Shown piece after piece: positions 7,301-15,874 of a stretch of DNA of 64,000 nucleotides. The DNA is from Planctomycetota bacterium. Lineage in GTDB: Bacteria > Planctomycetota > UBA1135. The stretch covers positions 1 through 64,000 of the forward strand of contig JABHIE010000031.1 of the NCBI GenBank assembly GCA_018671175.1, written 5' to 3'. Each line of letters starts with the position of its first letter. Position 1 is the stretch's first letter. Under the pieces are notes generated by a model. The model made no database searches. It was given only the letters and a program-made list of their open reading frames with translations, and was not told the DNA's origin. The position numbers and the translations under genes are program-made.

Positions 7301-8560
7301 TTATTGAAGGACGGTTTCGACAACATTACTTCTTCGCCATTTGCCTTTTGCAGCATCGTAGAAGCCTGCCTGGACGAATAGCAGGGTGCCGGAGCGGCCC
7401 GCAAGAATCGGCGCGAAGATTTGTGACTCGCCGGTGCTTGACAGGACAAATTGACCGAGAGACTTGGGGAAGCCAATGTCAGAAACAGGCCCTCGACTGT
7501 GGCGCGTTAACCCATAGCCAAAAGTGGAGTACCACAAGATACCTCGTGAGCCAGGAACACCATTTTCAAGCGCCACTCGACCTGTTGTGCCTGAAACGAG
7601 TGGATCAACGCTTAGCAAGAGGCTCGCCAAAATAGGCAAAGGATGAGCGCCCATGTCAGCCTGCGACCCATCAGGGTCTGGGGCTGAAGCAGGGTTTCCG
7701 GCGTCGATGCAGGGTGAATTTGCTTGCAGACGGAAGTCGTCATTTGCAGAATCGACAAAAAGTGGGTTGCTGTTAATGTTGCCGTTGCCTCACCAACCAC
7801 CATCTACATTGGAGTAAGTGACATAGAAGTCGACTCCTGCATTGTAGGGTGCAGAAAAAGCGCCAATATCGTTGCCGTCGTTGCCCCAGACGATGCAGTC
7901 ATTTACCCAAGTGTCGCCACCATTTGCGCCTGAAATGCCGCCTTGGTGGCCAAAGAAATTGTCGGAATGGTTGCCATAAACAGTGCAGCGATTCAAAGTC
8001 ATTTGCCCCGAGTGGTCAACAAGAGTTGCGCCACCGGAAGCCCAAGCTTGATTGTGCGCAATGACGCAATGCTCGAGAGTGATATGCGTGCCGGAGCCGC
8101 CAGAGTAGGCACCACCTGCAAATGTGCCTGTCGAGACAGCGTTGCGCAAGAGGTAGCAATTGCGAATGAGCGCTTGTGTGCCACCATTTGCGTAAACAGC
8201 ACCTCCGTAGTAATCAAAACCGTAAGAAGATGGGTGGGGGTCGCCCGTGCCGCCAGTTAGCGTAAACCCGTCAACCGTCGTGCCGGCTGGGCACCCGACG
8301 ATGTAGATGATGGTGGCACTGGCACCACCAGAAATGGTCGTCAGCTCTGGGCCAGCTTTCGATTGAACCGTAAGGCCTTTGCCAAGAAAATCGAGGTTTT
8401 CAGGGTAGTCGCCCGGAGCGACAAGAATCGTGTCACCTGTTGCCGCGGCAGAAATCGCACCTTGGATTGTGTTGAAATCGTCAGGTACATTGAAAGTTGT
8501 TTGGGCAGTGAGTGAACTGCTCACCAAAGCAACGAGAGAGAAAATGAGAGTATATTTCAT
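7301..8560 (-). pseudogene. secreted right-handed beta-helix protein interrupted by an in-frame TGA
   Basis: The start at 8560 gives a signal peptide (MKYTLIFSLVALVSSSLTAQ), then a parallel beta-helix with the typical opening FNTIQGAISAAATGDTILVA and coils such as GGA..SG.GTHITLEHCVIAHN. At 7790-7792 a TGA follows YSNVDGGW. The same frame then continues directly with the sequence expected next in this family (GNGNINSNPLFVD, SPCIDAGNP, DPDGSQADMGAHP) and a C-terminal beta domain to TAA at 7301. So the gene is whole apart from one stop codon. A single base change (for example TCA to TGA) would explain it. Alternatives are readthrough or a sequencing error. Total 420 codons including both stops. 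Confidence 0.85.
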
Positions 8561-8562
8561 GA

Positions 8563-8602
8563 TTAAGGGTGGGAAGAGCGTCTTCTCTCTTCCCACCCTT
8601 AA
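8563..8602 (-). promoter_or_regulatory. perfect 16-bp hairpin immediately upstream of the beta-helix start codon
   Basis: Arms 8563-8578 (ttaagggtgggaagag) and 8587-8602 are perfectly complementary with an 8-base loop. On the minus-strand transcript the hairpin ends two bases before the ATG at 8560, covering where the ribosome binds. The G-rich arm, which looks like a Shine-Dalgarno, is the 5' or buried part. No T-run follows, so it is not a standard terminator. It could be a translational control element or the terminator of the upstream remnant gene. Confidence 0.6.
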
Positions 8603-8648
8603 AGAGTGCTGAATTCAAATTTCGGACAAGAATTCGTAATTAATTATT

Positions 8649-9020
8649 CTATTGCACGACCGTCGGCACCATGTTCGTGATGTCAAGTTGCACGGCGCCC
8701 ATGGGGTCAAAAGATAGCCCCTGGAACCAAAGCGATGTGCCCATAGTGATGACCGACGGAATCGTGACGGGGCCGTAAATGGCACGCCCTTGCGCGTTGA
8801 TCTGGAAGGGGCGACTCATATGAATTGGGTCACTCAAATCCATAATGATCCCGTAAGTGCCAACGCTTGTTGGGCCCGGCCCGACGAGTGAATAGGCCAA
8901 ATACATCGAACTCTTCGGTGCACATCCAAAGAAATGGAATGTGGCCGTGCCACCCTCGAGAAGCGGATCAACCGTGAGCAGCTTAATGTCATCTGAAGCG
9001 ATATTCGGATTAGACTCACC
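8649..9020 (-). pseudogene. 3' remnant of a secreted beta-rich protein gene
   Basis: The frame is open from about 9050 down to TAG at 8649, but the only ATG is at 8906, inside a recognisable domain. Reading upstream of it gives SDDIKLLTVDPLLEGGTATF, HFFGCAPKSS, then MYLAYSLVGPGP and further on SLWFQGLSFDP. This is the C-terminal beta domain of planctomycete secreted proteins. No signal peptide or N-terminal domain remains: the frame runs straight into the 89-bp repeat, copy 2. I read it as a gene that lost its 5' part. Translation of a short 85-residue product from 8906 cannot be excluded. Confidence 0.65.
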
Positions 9021-9043
9021 CGACTCGCTCTCTGCCGCCTCTG

Positions 9044-9132
9044 TTGCCGCTCAGCAAATCCCCAACTCCAAGCATCACGCCGCGAGCAACGGCGAAGGCA
9101 GCGAGCGAGTCGGGGGGCCCGACAGAGCTACG
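9044..9132. repeat. 89-bp dispersed direct repeat, copy 2
   Basis: Second copy of the repeat at 6575-6663, same orientation, about five mismatches. Its arm 9082-9111 pairs with a less perfect left arm near 9021-9047. It ends nine bases before the YkgJ-like gene and abuts the broken 5' end of the remnant gene on the other strand. Confidence 0.9.
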
Positions 9133-9140
9133 ATAAACAC

Positions 9141-9506
9141 ATGCCAAACCCACCCTTCACATTCCAATGCCAACGCTCCGGCAACTGCTGCCGCACGGGG
9201 CATGGGCAGGTTTGGATCAAACAACACGACATCCCTGCGATGGCTCAAGCGCGTGGGATGACGGAAAAGGCTTTCGTCACCATGCATTTACGCCGCGTGG
9301 GCGATCGATTGAGCATTCTCGAGGGGGCGCATGGGCGCTGCTCGCTTTTAGAGGGGCTCAATGAATGTGGCGTTTACACGGCTCGCCCTGAGCAATGCCG
9401 CGCATTTCCGAATTGGCCTGCGATTTTAGAGGGCGGCGAGGGGCTTGATGCCGCGATGCGATACTGCCCGGGCTTGCGGCGGAATGAGCCCGAATTAGAT
9501 GTTTAG
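9141..9506 (+). CDS. YkgJ family cysteine-cluster protein (putative metal-binding)
   Basis: 121 residues. It has the cysteine pattern of the YkgJ/UPF0153 family, proposed to chelate zinc or iron: CQRSGNCC (C10, C16, C17), then a Cys in GRCSLLE, NECGVY, RPEQCRAFPNWP, and a terminal CPGLRR. Function in the cell is not known for the family. No signal peptide. The start ATG at 9141 lies just after the dispersed repeat, so its promoter must lie in or before the repeat. It is followed at 15 bases by the TPR/peptidase gene, possibly co-transcribed. Confidence 0.85.
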   Translation: MPNPPFTFQCQRSGNCCRTGHGQVWIKQHDIPAMAQARGMTEKAFVTMHLRRVGDRLSILEGAHGRCSLLEGLNECGVYTARPEQCRAFPNWPAILEGGEGLDAAMRYCPGLRRNEPELDV

Positions 9507-9521
9507 CCCCTTACCAATTCA

Positions 9522-10907
9522 ATGAGTCGAGAAAAACCACTTTCGATGGGTGCCGTCCGTGGCATGACGGCCACTTTCTTTGGCGCACTAGTTTTAATTT
9601 TCGGATGGCTCACGGGTTACTTCGACGGGGCTGGCGTTGTTGAGCCAAAGCAAGAAGCGATTGAGCCGCTTGGCGCTACTTTTGAGCGACACAGTCTTGA
9701 TGAAATCGGTTGCGCCGAAGATGGTGTGGCGGCTGAGCAGGGGCAGGACAAGAAGCCGAGTCTCACGGAGCAGGCGCGGGTTGCTCTCTCAAATTCTGAT
9801 TATGCGCGTGCCGTTTCGCTTTGCCGAAAGGCTTTGGTGGCCGAGCCCGACGACCCAACGATTCGCCGCAATCTCTCTACGGTTTTAACCACTCAGGCTC
9901 ATGCCATCGCCAGAGCCGGCGATTCAGAGCTGGCCTTGGCCCACTATCTCGAAGCCGCCGAATATGATGCAAATGGCGGTCGACCAGCCGCTTCACGAGC
10001 CCGACTTCTTTTCGATTTAGGCCGCTTAGACGAGGCGGATGCCATCCTTGCCGACTTGAAACAAGAGTTCCCTAATCGCGCTCTGGTTTGGCAGATTTCG
10101 GGTTCTTGCGCCCGTGCTTTTGGCCATTTAGATCAAGCCGTAAGTGATTGGTCCCGGGCAATCGAGCTAGATGCGGCCTTTGCTGAGAATCTGCAGCCTC
10201 ATTTAGATGCCGCCCGCGCTGAGATTGCTGCGAGGGCGAGCTACCTATTGAAGTCGACTTCTCATTTTGATCTGCGCTACAACCCTCTTGATGTGGGGAT
10301 GGCGGCACGCATCCCGGCCATCGAACAGGCGCTTGACCAAGCCTATGACGCGGTTTCTGCGCTTTGGGGGCTGCACCCAAGCCAGCGCACTGAGGTTTTG
10401 GTGTTGCGTCGCGGCGAATCAGACGCGGTGGGGTGGGCTTCGGGTCTCTATGACGGGCGGATTCGTTTGATTCTTGACGATGAAACTCGTGAAGTGGCAC
10501 TTTCGCGCACGATGCGCCATGAGCACACGCATGCGGCTTTTCATCGGCTTGGGCTAACCCTGCCAACTTGGATAAACGAAGGCTGTGCTGAAATTGCCGC
10601 CGGCGCTTCGATCGATCGCGCGCGAGCTTATTTGGCAGATGCGCTCAGTGCGGGGCAGGTTTTGCCGACCCCAGCCGAGTTGCGCTCGCGCTGGACGACT
10701 TGGTCGGATGCGGATCGCGTCCGTATGGCTTATTCTTACGCGACTTCATTTTTATCCTGGCTACAAAGTCAATTTGGCGATTCGAGCCCGCGGCTTTTGT
10801 TTGAGCGCGTGCCGTCGCAAGGTTTCGATAAGGCTGTGGGCTCGACTTTTGGAAAGAGCTTGAGTGCTCTTGAGGCCGAGCATCGAGCTTGGTTGTTGAG
10901 CATGTAG
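9522..10907 (+). CDS. membrane-anchored TPR protein with peptidase-MA-like metallohydrolase domain
   Basis: 461 residues. One N-terminal transmembrane segment (about 12-32, MTATFFGALVLIFGWLTGY). TPR-like helices follow at about 85-240 (LSNSDYARAVSLCRKAL, SELALAHYLEAAEYD, HLDQAVSDWSRAIELD). The C-terminal half resembles gluzincin-type peptidase MA proteins: RHEHTHAAFHRL gives HExxH near residues 333-337, and WINEGCAEIAA supplies the third ligand Glu. Probably acts on the periplasmic face. The substrate is unknown. Family assignment is by the zinc motif and its context. Confidence 0.8.
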   Translation: MSREKPLSMGAVRGMTATFFGALVLIFGWLTGYFDGAGVVEPKQEAIEPLGATFERHSLDEIGCAEDGVAAEQGQDKKPSLTEQARVALSNSDYARAVSLCRKALVAEPDDPTIRRNLSTVLTTQAHAIARAGDSELALAHYLEAAEYDANGGRPAASRARLLFDLGRLDEADAILADLKQEFPNRALVWQISGSCARAFGHLDQAVSDWSRAIELDAAFAENLQPHLDAARAEIAARASYLLKSTSHFDLRYNPLDVGMAARIPAIEQALDQAYDAVSALWGLHPSQRTEVLVLRRGESDAVGWASGLYDGRIRLILDDETREVALSRTMRHEHTHAAFHRLGLTLPTWINEGCAEIAAGASIDRARAYLADALSAGQVLPTPAELRSRWTTWSDADRVRMAYSYATSFLSWLQSQFGDSSPRLLFERVPSQGFDKAVGSTFGKSLSALEAEHRAWLLSM

Positions 10908-11001
10908 CTCGGCGTTTTGCGGTGGCCCGGCGCCGTTTTAGAAGCTTTAGGTTTTCTGGAGTTAGGGCGTTACCTTTTAGGTGTGAACCCGTCTACCTGT
11001 C

Positions 11002-11613
11002 GTGGAAACAACTTTGACGGACTGCCCCTTAGCTTGCTTAAGTGACGATGCGCTTTTTTCATTACTCTGTCAGGCCGAGGGCTTGGCCCCGGTTTCGCTT
11101 GCGATGCCAAATTGGCTGGGTGTGCCTCCGCTTGAGATTGAGCGCAGGCTAGGCCTCAGCACGCCAAGGGCTACGGTGATTGCCGCCGCCCTTGAGTTGG
11201 GCAGGCGAGATGCGGTGTGCGAGGCCAAGGCAATGGGGCGTGCCTTTTCAGGTGGGCTTGATGTTTATCGTTACCTCGCTCCGCGCATGGCCGGCAAAAG
11301 AGTTGAGGCCTTTTGGGTATTGTGCCTCGATGCCAAAGGGCATTTACTCTGGGAAGAGTGCGTTTCCAAAGGCACATTGACCAGCTCTTTGGTGCACCCG
11401 CGAGAGGTGTTTTCTTCGGCCGTGTTACACCGAGCGGCTTCAATTGTTGTGGCTCATAATCACCCTTCGGGTGACCCTGAGCCATCCGCGCAAGATCGAG
11501 CCACCACCCGCCGTTTGCAGCGCGCCGGCAAGCTGCTTGGCATCGAGCTGCTTGACCACCTCATTTTGGCAAGTGGTGGCTGGGTTAGTTTCTTAGAAAA
11601 GGGCTGGCTTTAG
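11002..11613 (+). CDS. radC: RadC-family JAB/MPN domain protein
   Basis: 203 residues from a GTG start. The N-terminal part (LSDDALFSLLCQAEG) matches the RadC start region, and the C-terminal JAMM motif reads HNHPSGDPEPSAQD at about residues 153-166. The family was once linked to DNA repair but its biochemical role is unsettled; the JAMM residues suggest a zinc hydrolase. The gene is slightly short (typical RadC is about 220). It converges with rsmE. The intergenic 94 bases upstream show nothing distinctive. Confidence 0.88.
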   Translation: METTLTDCPLACLSDDALFSLLCQAEGLAPVSLAMPNWLGVPPLEIERRLGLSTPRATVIAAALELGRRDAVCEAKAMGRAFSGGLDVYRYLAPRMAGKRVEAFWVLCLDAKGHLLWEECVSKGTLTSSLVHPREVFSSAVLHRAASIVVAHNHPSGDPEPSAQDRATTRRLQRAGKLLGIELLDHLILASGGWVSFLEKGWL

Positions 11614-11650
11614 CCTTGGGTTGGCTTTTGCCATGTTTTGCAATCAAAAC

Positions 11651-12367
11651 TCATCGGTCGTGCTGGCAGAGGGCAGCGGCTAGGGGGCCAGCCGCTTCGA
11701 TTCTCAATACCGTTGGCAAAAGGCCTGTAGCCACCGCACCTGCAGCGAGCAGATCGGTTTCTTCTTGTTGGCTAAAGCCACCTTCGGGGCCAACGAGCAA
11801 TAAAATCTCGCGCTGGTGGCCGTCTGCCGTTGGCAATTCACGGCTTAAAACCTCAATCAGAGGCCGGGCACCCGGTTGCAGCAACAGCGCAAGTGCATCT
11901 TTTCGCTCTTGTATGGCCTCAATCGCCGATATGGGTTGGCTCATTAGCTCGGGCGCGTGGGGGTTGCGGCATTGCTGGCAAACCTCGCGCATGCGGCGAT
12001 TGAATCGTTTTAACTTGTTGTCAGGCAATGGCTTGCGGCCAGATACGCTGCGCTCACAGACTAAAGGCTGCACTGTCATTACGCCGGCTTCAGCGATGCG
12101 TGTGATTAGCTCATCGGCTCTTGCTCCTTTGGGCCAGGCTGTGGCCAAAGTTACGGGTCGCAAGTTAAGAGTGGGCCGAGGGGCGTGGGCGCCGATTGTG
12201 ATCTCAGAACCAGACCAATGAGCCACGCGGCACGAGTCGTCCGTTAAGAGCAAAAAGGCCTCACCTGCCGCCAAGCGCAGCGCTTTCATGTGAGCCGCTA
12301 ATCCGCGCGGAGGAAGCCACGGGCCGGGGGCGCAATCGGGGAGAGAGTCGAGGAGAAAAAACCTCAT
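11651..12367 (-). CDS. rsmE: 16S rRNA (uracil1498-N3)-methyltransferase RsmE
   Basis: 238 residues. Methylates N3 of U1498 in 16S rRNA using S-adenosylmethionine. SPOUT-class knot motifs are visible near the C-terminus: LLVGPEGGFS followed by E, and LPTVLRIEAAGPLAAAL (the usual LG..ILR.ETA motif). An N-terminal PUA-like part precedes KGARADELITRIAEAGV (usual K..r.e.iv.KatELGV). It is divergent from the FHA gene with 76 bases between them. Confidence 0.93.
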   Translation of the reverse strand: MRFFLLDSLPDCAPGPWLPPRGLAAHMKALRLAAGEAFLLLTDDSCRVAHWSGSEITIGAHAPRPTLNLRPVTLATAWPKGARADELITRIAEAGVMTVQPLVCERSVSGRKPLPDNKLKRFNRRMREVCQQCRNPHAPELMSQPISAIEAIQERKDALALLLQPGARPLIEVLSRELPTADGHQREILLLVGPEGGFSQQEETDLLAAGAVATGLLPTVLRIEAAGPLAAALCQHDR

Positions 12368-12443
12368 GGCTGCCTAGGTTACTGTTTCGGAGAACTTGAC
12401 TAACACCGTAGACTGCAAGCCCGGTTTTCCCGACCTTCCCCGT

Positions 12444-14207
12444 ATGCTCCAGATTGAAATCCTCAACGGTTCAGAGGCTGGCCAGTTGCTTTCACTTTCG
12501 CCCGGCACCACCACGCTTGGGCGGCGGAAAGATGCTGATTTGCCACTGAATTCCATCGCCGTTTCTGGTCGCCACCTTGAATTAAAGGTGAGCGATTCTG
12601 ACTCGGTGCATTTCCGCGACCTAGGCTCGACCAATGGCACTTGGGCGGGCGGAATGAAAGTCCAAGAAGGCGAGTGGTCTCTCGGGGCAACGCTCAAGCT
12701 GGGCGACCTTGAATTGAGGCTGGTGGGCTCGTCCACTTCGGCAAATCGACAAGCTGTCGAGATTGAAATCGAAGAAGGAATCAGCCTTGACGCAGGCGCC
12801 AGTCAGGCCGCTCGCCAACAAGCCATGAGCGCCAAACGCAAAGGTGGCCCATTATTGGTTTTGTCGATGGTCGCCGCAATTGGTGCAGGTGGGGCTTGGT
12901 GGTTTTTTTCGTCACCGGCGGCTTCAACTGCTGGTGGCGATCAGGCTCTTTCCGCAAAGGGTCCGCAAATTGTTCTCGATGCAATCGATAACCTCGGCGA
13001 CTTCCGTGAAGATGTCGCTGCTGATTGGCAACTTCCGGCCACCCTCACAATCACAGATGGCAAACTCCGCTTTGAGGGGGGGCAGCAGCGTGTTCATCTC
13101 GCTAGACAATTTGATTTAGATGGCGGTGGGCTTCGGCTCGTGGCCGATGTTGATGGCCTAAAAGTGGTTCCCGTCATCGGCTGGGGCTTCGATGATGCCG
13201 AGACGCCGTCGGCCTGGTGGCGGTGCAGCCCATTGACAGCGCAAGGCGTCGAGTTGGCTTTGCCAGAGCAAGCTGACTGGTTTGAGTTGGCCTTGCTCAT
13301 TGAGGGCTCGGGCACATTGGGGCCACTTCATGTTGAACCCACCGATGCTTCCGCCGCAGAAGTGGTTTCGGCTGACCGTAAGTGGATTCATTCGGGCGGC
13401 AATTTGATTCTGTCGAGGTTGGGCCGCGAATTGATGCATACCCAAGGTGCTGGCACATGGTCTGAGGCAGAAGGCGGCTTGCAATGGCAGGGCGCTTCCG
13501 ATGCCGGCCTCTGGTTGCGCTTTACAGATCGCGTCCTCGAAACGGGCTTGGTTTCTGTTCTTGCTGACGGTGGCCCAATTGAAATCGTAAAAGGCGCTTC
13601 CGTTGAGTCGTCACCCGGTTTTTTCGTGGGCGCAGATGCTCAGCGCATGATTGTCCGCTGGGATACCCCTGCTCAAGTCAAGGCAATCGATGGTGGTCTT
13701 CGTGTGCAGAGCCTGCAAGCCCGTTTGATATGGGATTTACGCGAAGAATTGGGTGCGGCATCTAAGGCCGACCGTCTCGTGCACCGCACTGTCCGTGATC
13801 GGCAATCTGCAGAGTTGCTTGCCGCATCGGCCACTCTTTTGCGTGATTACCCATTTTCAGATGCCCATGTCGAGTATGCCAAATCAGAGGTCGACAAGTC
13901 GATTCAATTTGGTCGCACAACATTGTCGCAGCTCAAGCTTGCCGCTGGCGAGGCGACTTTTTTGCGCAGTGTGCGAGAAATGAAGCGCATCGAAACGAGT
14001 GCGCGAGAGCTGGCCGCTAACTATCCAGGCACATCTCTTTCGAGTGATGCCACCATCTTGGCGCAAGCCTTACAGTCAGACGCATCGGTCATTAGTGCCG
14101 ATCAGCGTGCCGTCCGCCAGCGTTGGCGAGATCGACTACAGAGTGCCTTAAATCGCACTTACCCTCAGTTGGGCGCGTGGCTCATCAATCAGGAGAAGCA
14201 ATCATGA
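12444..14207 (+). CDS. FHA-domain transmembrane protein heading the pseudopilin operon
   Basis: 587 residues from ATG 12444 (a TTG at 12396 is possible but lies before the domain). The FHA domain at 1-95 has the core motifs GTTTLGRRKDADLPL, SGRHLEL and STNGTW, so it should bind phosphothreonine in the cytoplasm. A transmembrane helix follows at about 135-155. The extracytoplasmic part contains beta-rich concanavalin-like stretches (for example ITDGKLRFEGGQQRVHLARQ) and a helical C-terminus. It overlaps the GspL-like gene by ATGA, so the two are translationally coupled. It may recruit a phosphorylated partner to the pilus-like machine; this is inference. Confidence 0.8.
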   Translation: MLQIEILNGSEAGQLLSLSPGTTTLGRRKDADLPLNSIAVSGRHLELKVSDSDSVHFRDLGSTNGTWAGGMKVQEGEWSLGATLKLGDLELRLVGSSTSANRQAVEIEIEEGISLDAGASQAARQQAMSAKRKGGPLLVLSMVAAIGAGGAWWFFSSPAASTAGGDQALSAKGPQIVLDAIDNLGDFREDVAADWQLPATLTITDGKLRFEGGQQRVHLARQFDLDGGGLRLVADVDGLKVVPVIGWGFDDAETPSAWWRCSPLTAQGVELALPEQADWFELALLIEGSGTLGPLHVEPTDASAAEVVSADRKWIHSGGNLILSRLGRELMHTQGAGTWSEAEGGLQWQGASDAGLWLRFTDRVLETGLVSVLADGGPIEIVKGASVESSPGFFVGADAQRMIVRWDTPAQVKAIDGGLRVQSLQARLIWDLREELGAASKADRLVHRTVRDRQSAELLAASATLLRDYPFSDAHVEYAKSEVDKSIQFGRTTLSQLKLAAGEATFLRSVREMKRIETSARELAANYPGTSLSSDATILAQALQSDASVISADQRAVRQRWRDRLQSALNRTYPQLGAWLINQEKQS

Positions 14208-15874
14208 CCCGTGCCTCTGGCCTAGATTTGGGCGCCCGCGGGGTGCGATTTGTTGAGCTTGATTCCCGTAAGGGCAACCACAAGCTGACGCGGTATTTAT
14301 CGACGACTCGAGAGAGTGGCGAATCGGCGGCGCAGGCCGCGGCTCTACTGTTAGGGCAGCAAAAGAAAAAGTCGACTGCCGTGCGCGTGGGCCTGACTGG
14401 CTCTGATGTGATGATGCGCTACTTGCCTGTGCCAGAGGTCGAAGACTGGCGCCTTGAGCGCCTCATGGAATTTGAGATTCGTGAATTAGAGTCTCGCTCT
14501 GGCGGCTCATTGGCGACTTCCTACAACTTGTTGCCAGTGCCCCGCGAAGTTGATGATGAAGACACGATGTTGCTGTCCGTCGTCCGCGAAGATTTGTTGA
14601 CAGCGACCATCGGCGAGTTGGGCGGCCTCGATGTGCAGGGCTTTAGCCCCAATGCCGTTGCTTTATACAATGCTTATTTGGCTCTGGGTGATCACGAAAA
14701 CTCAACGACCTTGTTGGCCAACTTTGATGGCGGCACTCTAGATTTGGCTTTGGTGCGTGGCTCCGCACTCTATTTTGCCCGTTCCGTTTCGACTGAATTA
14801 GGGAGCGCTGCTGATGTGCTTGCTCAAACCCTCGGTACCGATCGTGCGCGAGCTTGTGCCGTCATGCGCAAGCATCTCGATTTGCGTTTGGCCCTGGGTG
14901 AGCGATCGGGCCCCGATAGCGAGCGCGTAACGCGACCCATTTTGCATCTATTTGAGCCGTTGCCGACTCTCTTGAGTGGGGTGGTCACTCTGTGCAAAGC
15001 GCAGGCCCGACTGCACGATCTAGCCCTTGAGCGCGTGTTGCTCACGGGGCCATCGGCAGGCACCAATGGCTTAGCTGAGTTTTTGGCGGCACGCATGCGT
15101 GTGACCTGCAATCTCTGGAACCCAGCCGACATGCTTGACCCTTCGGGCTTGTCCGCTGCCGATGCAGCTGAGCTCGCTCAAGACACAACCGCTTCGGCCG
15201 TTGCAATTGGCCTTGCCTTATCGGTGGCCGACCCCGACCTTTACGCTCTTGAGATTTTGCCCTCCGATGCCCGTAAAAAGCGCGATTTTAATGAGCGCGG
15301 CATTTGGGTGGTCCTTGCAGGGTTGGCAGCGATTGTTTTCATCGTAATGGATTTCATCGTGACTTCCGGTCGAGCGGAAGAAGCGGCTCGCGTGGCGAAA
15401 ACGATGCAACGGCAAGTGCGCGCTGCAGAAAGCTCTCACCGGCAAGCACTCGATTTGCAAGAGTCGGTTTCGTGGCAGCAAACCTTGGCCGCCGACCTCG
15501 CTTCCCGCGCATCGGTTCGGGCCAGCGCGTCGCGCATGATGATTTTCCTAGAAGCCGAGCTCCCAGCGACTTTATGGATGGAGAGTTGCCGCATGCAGCT
15601 TGACAAAGGTGATGACTTCAATCGGCCAGGCGAATCAATCGCCGTCCTTGAAATGAATGGGCGTGGCGAAGAGGGCGCACGGATGCCATCCGCCGTTTTC
15701 GCTGCATTTGCGAGTCGATTGCAAACTCTCTTTCCAGATGGTGAGCATAGTGTTCTTCCGAGTTCGTCGAATCGCGGCGGGCAATTTACTTGGTCGTTGC
15801 GCGCGGTGTTGCAAGACAACCCGTCTTCGCTCGATACTGATGAGCTTGATGACAACAGCGAGGGCCAATCATGA
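14204..15874 (+). CDS. GspL-like protein (PilM and PilN parts fused)
   Basis: 556 residues. The start ATG 14204 overlaps the upstream stop and is preceded by aggagaag. Residues 1-360 form an actin-like PilM/GspL cytoplasmic part: GLDLGARGVRFVELD at 6-20, VRVGLTGSDVMMRYLPVP, and a C-terminal nucleotide-fold repeat. A single transmembrane helix at about 366-387 (WVVLAGLAAIVFIVMDFIV) leads to a coiled coil and a PilN-like ferredoxin fold (390-540). In type II secretion GspL joins the ATPase GspE to the periplasmic assembly. The architecture matches GspL; sequence similarity looks closer to PilM. Confidence 0.8.
   Translation: MTRASGLDLGARGVRFVELDSRKGNHKLTRYLSTTRESGESAAQAAALLLGQQKKKSTAVRVGLTGSDVMMRYLPVPEVEDWRLERLMEFEIRELESRSGGSLATSYNLLPVPREVDDEDTMLLSVVREDLLTATIGELGGLDVQGFSPNAVALYNAYLALGDHENSTTLLANFDGGTLDLALVRGSALYFARSVSTELGSAADVLAQTLGTDRARACAVMRKHLDLRLALGERSGPDSERVTRPILHLFEPLPTLLSGVVTLCKAQARLHDLALERVLLTGPSAGTNGLAEFLAARMRVTCNLWNPADMLDPSGLSAADAAELAQDTTASAVAIGLALSVADPDLYALEILPSDARKKRDFNERGIWVVLAGLAAIVFIVMDFIVTSGRAEEAARVAKTMQRQVRAAESSHRQALDLQESVSWQQTLAADLASRASVRASASRMMIFLEAELPATLWMESCRMQLDKGDDFNRPGESIAVLEMNGRGEEGARMPSAVFAAFASRLQTLFPDGEHSVLPSSSNRGGQFTWSLRAVLQDNPSSLDTDELDDNSEGQS

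Noticed and set aside
7790-7792. Selenocysteine or UGA-to-tryptophan recoding
   Set aside because: Family members normally show Ser, Thr or similar here, not Cys or Trp, and other genes in the window use TGA as normal stops. A nonsense mutation or plain readthrough is simpler.
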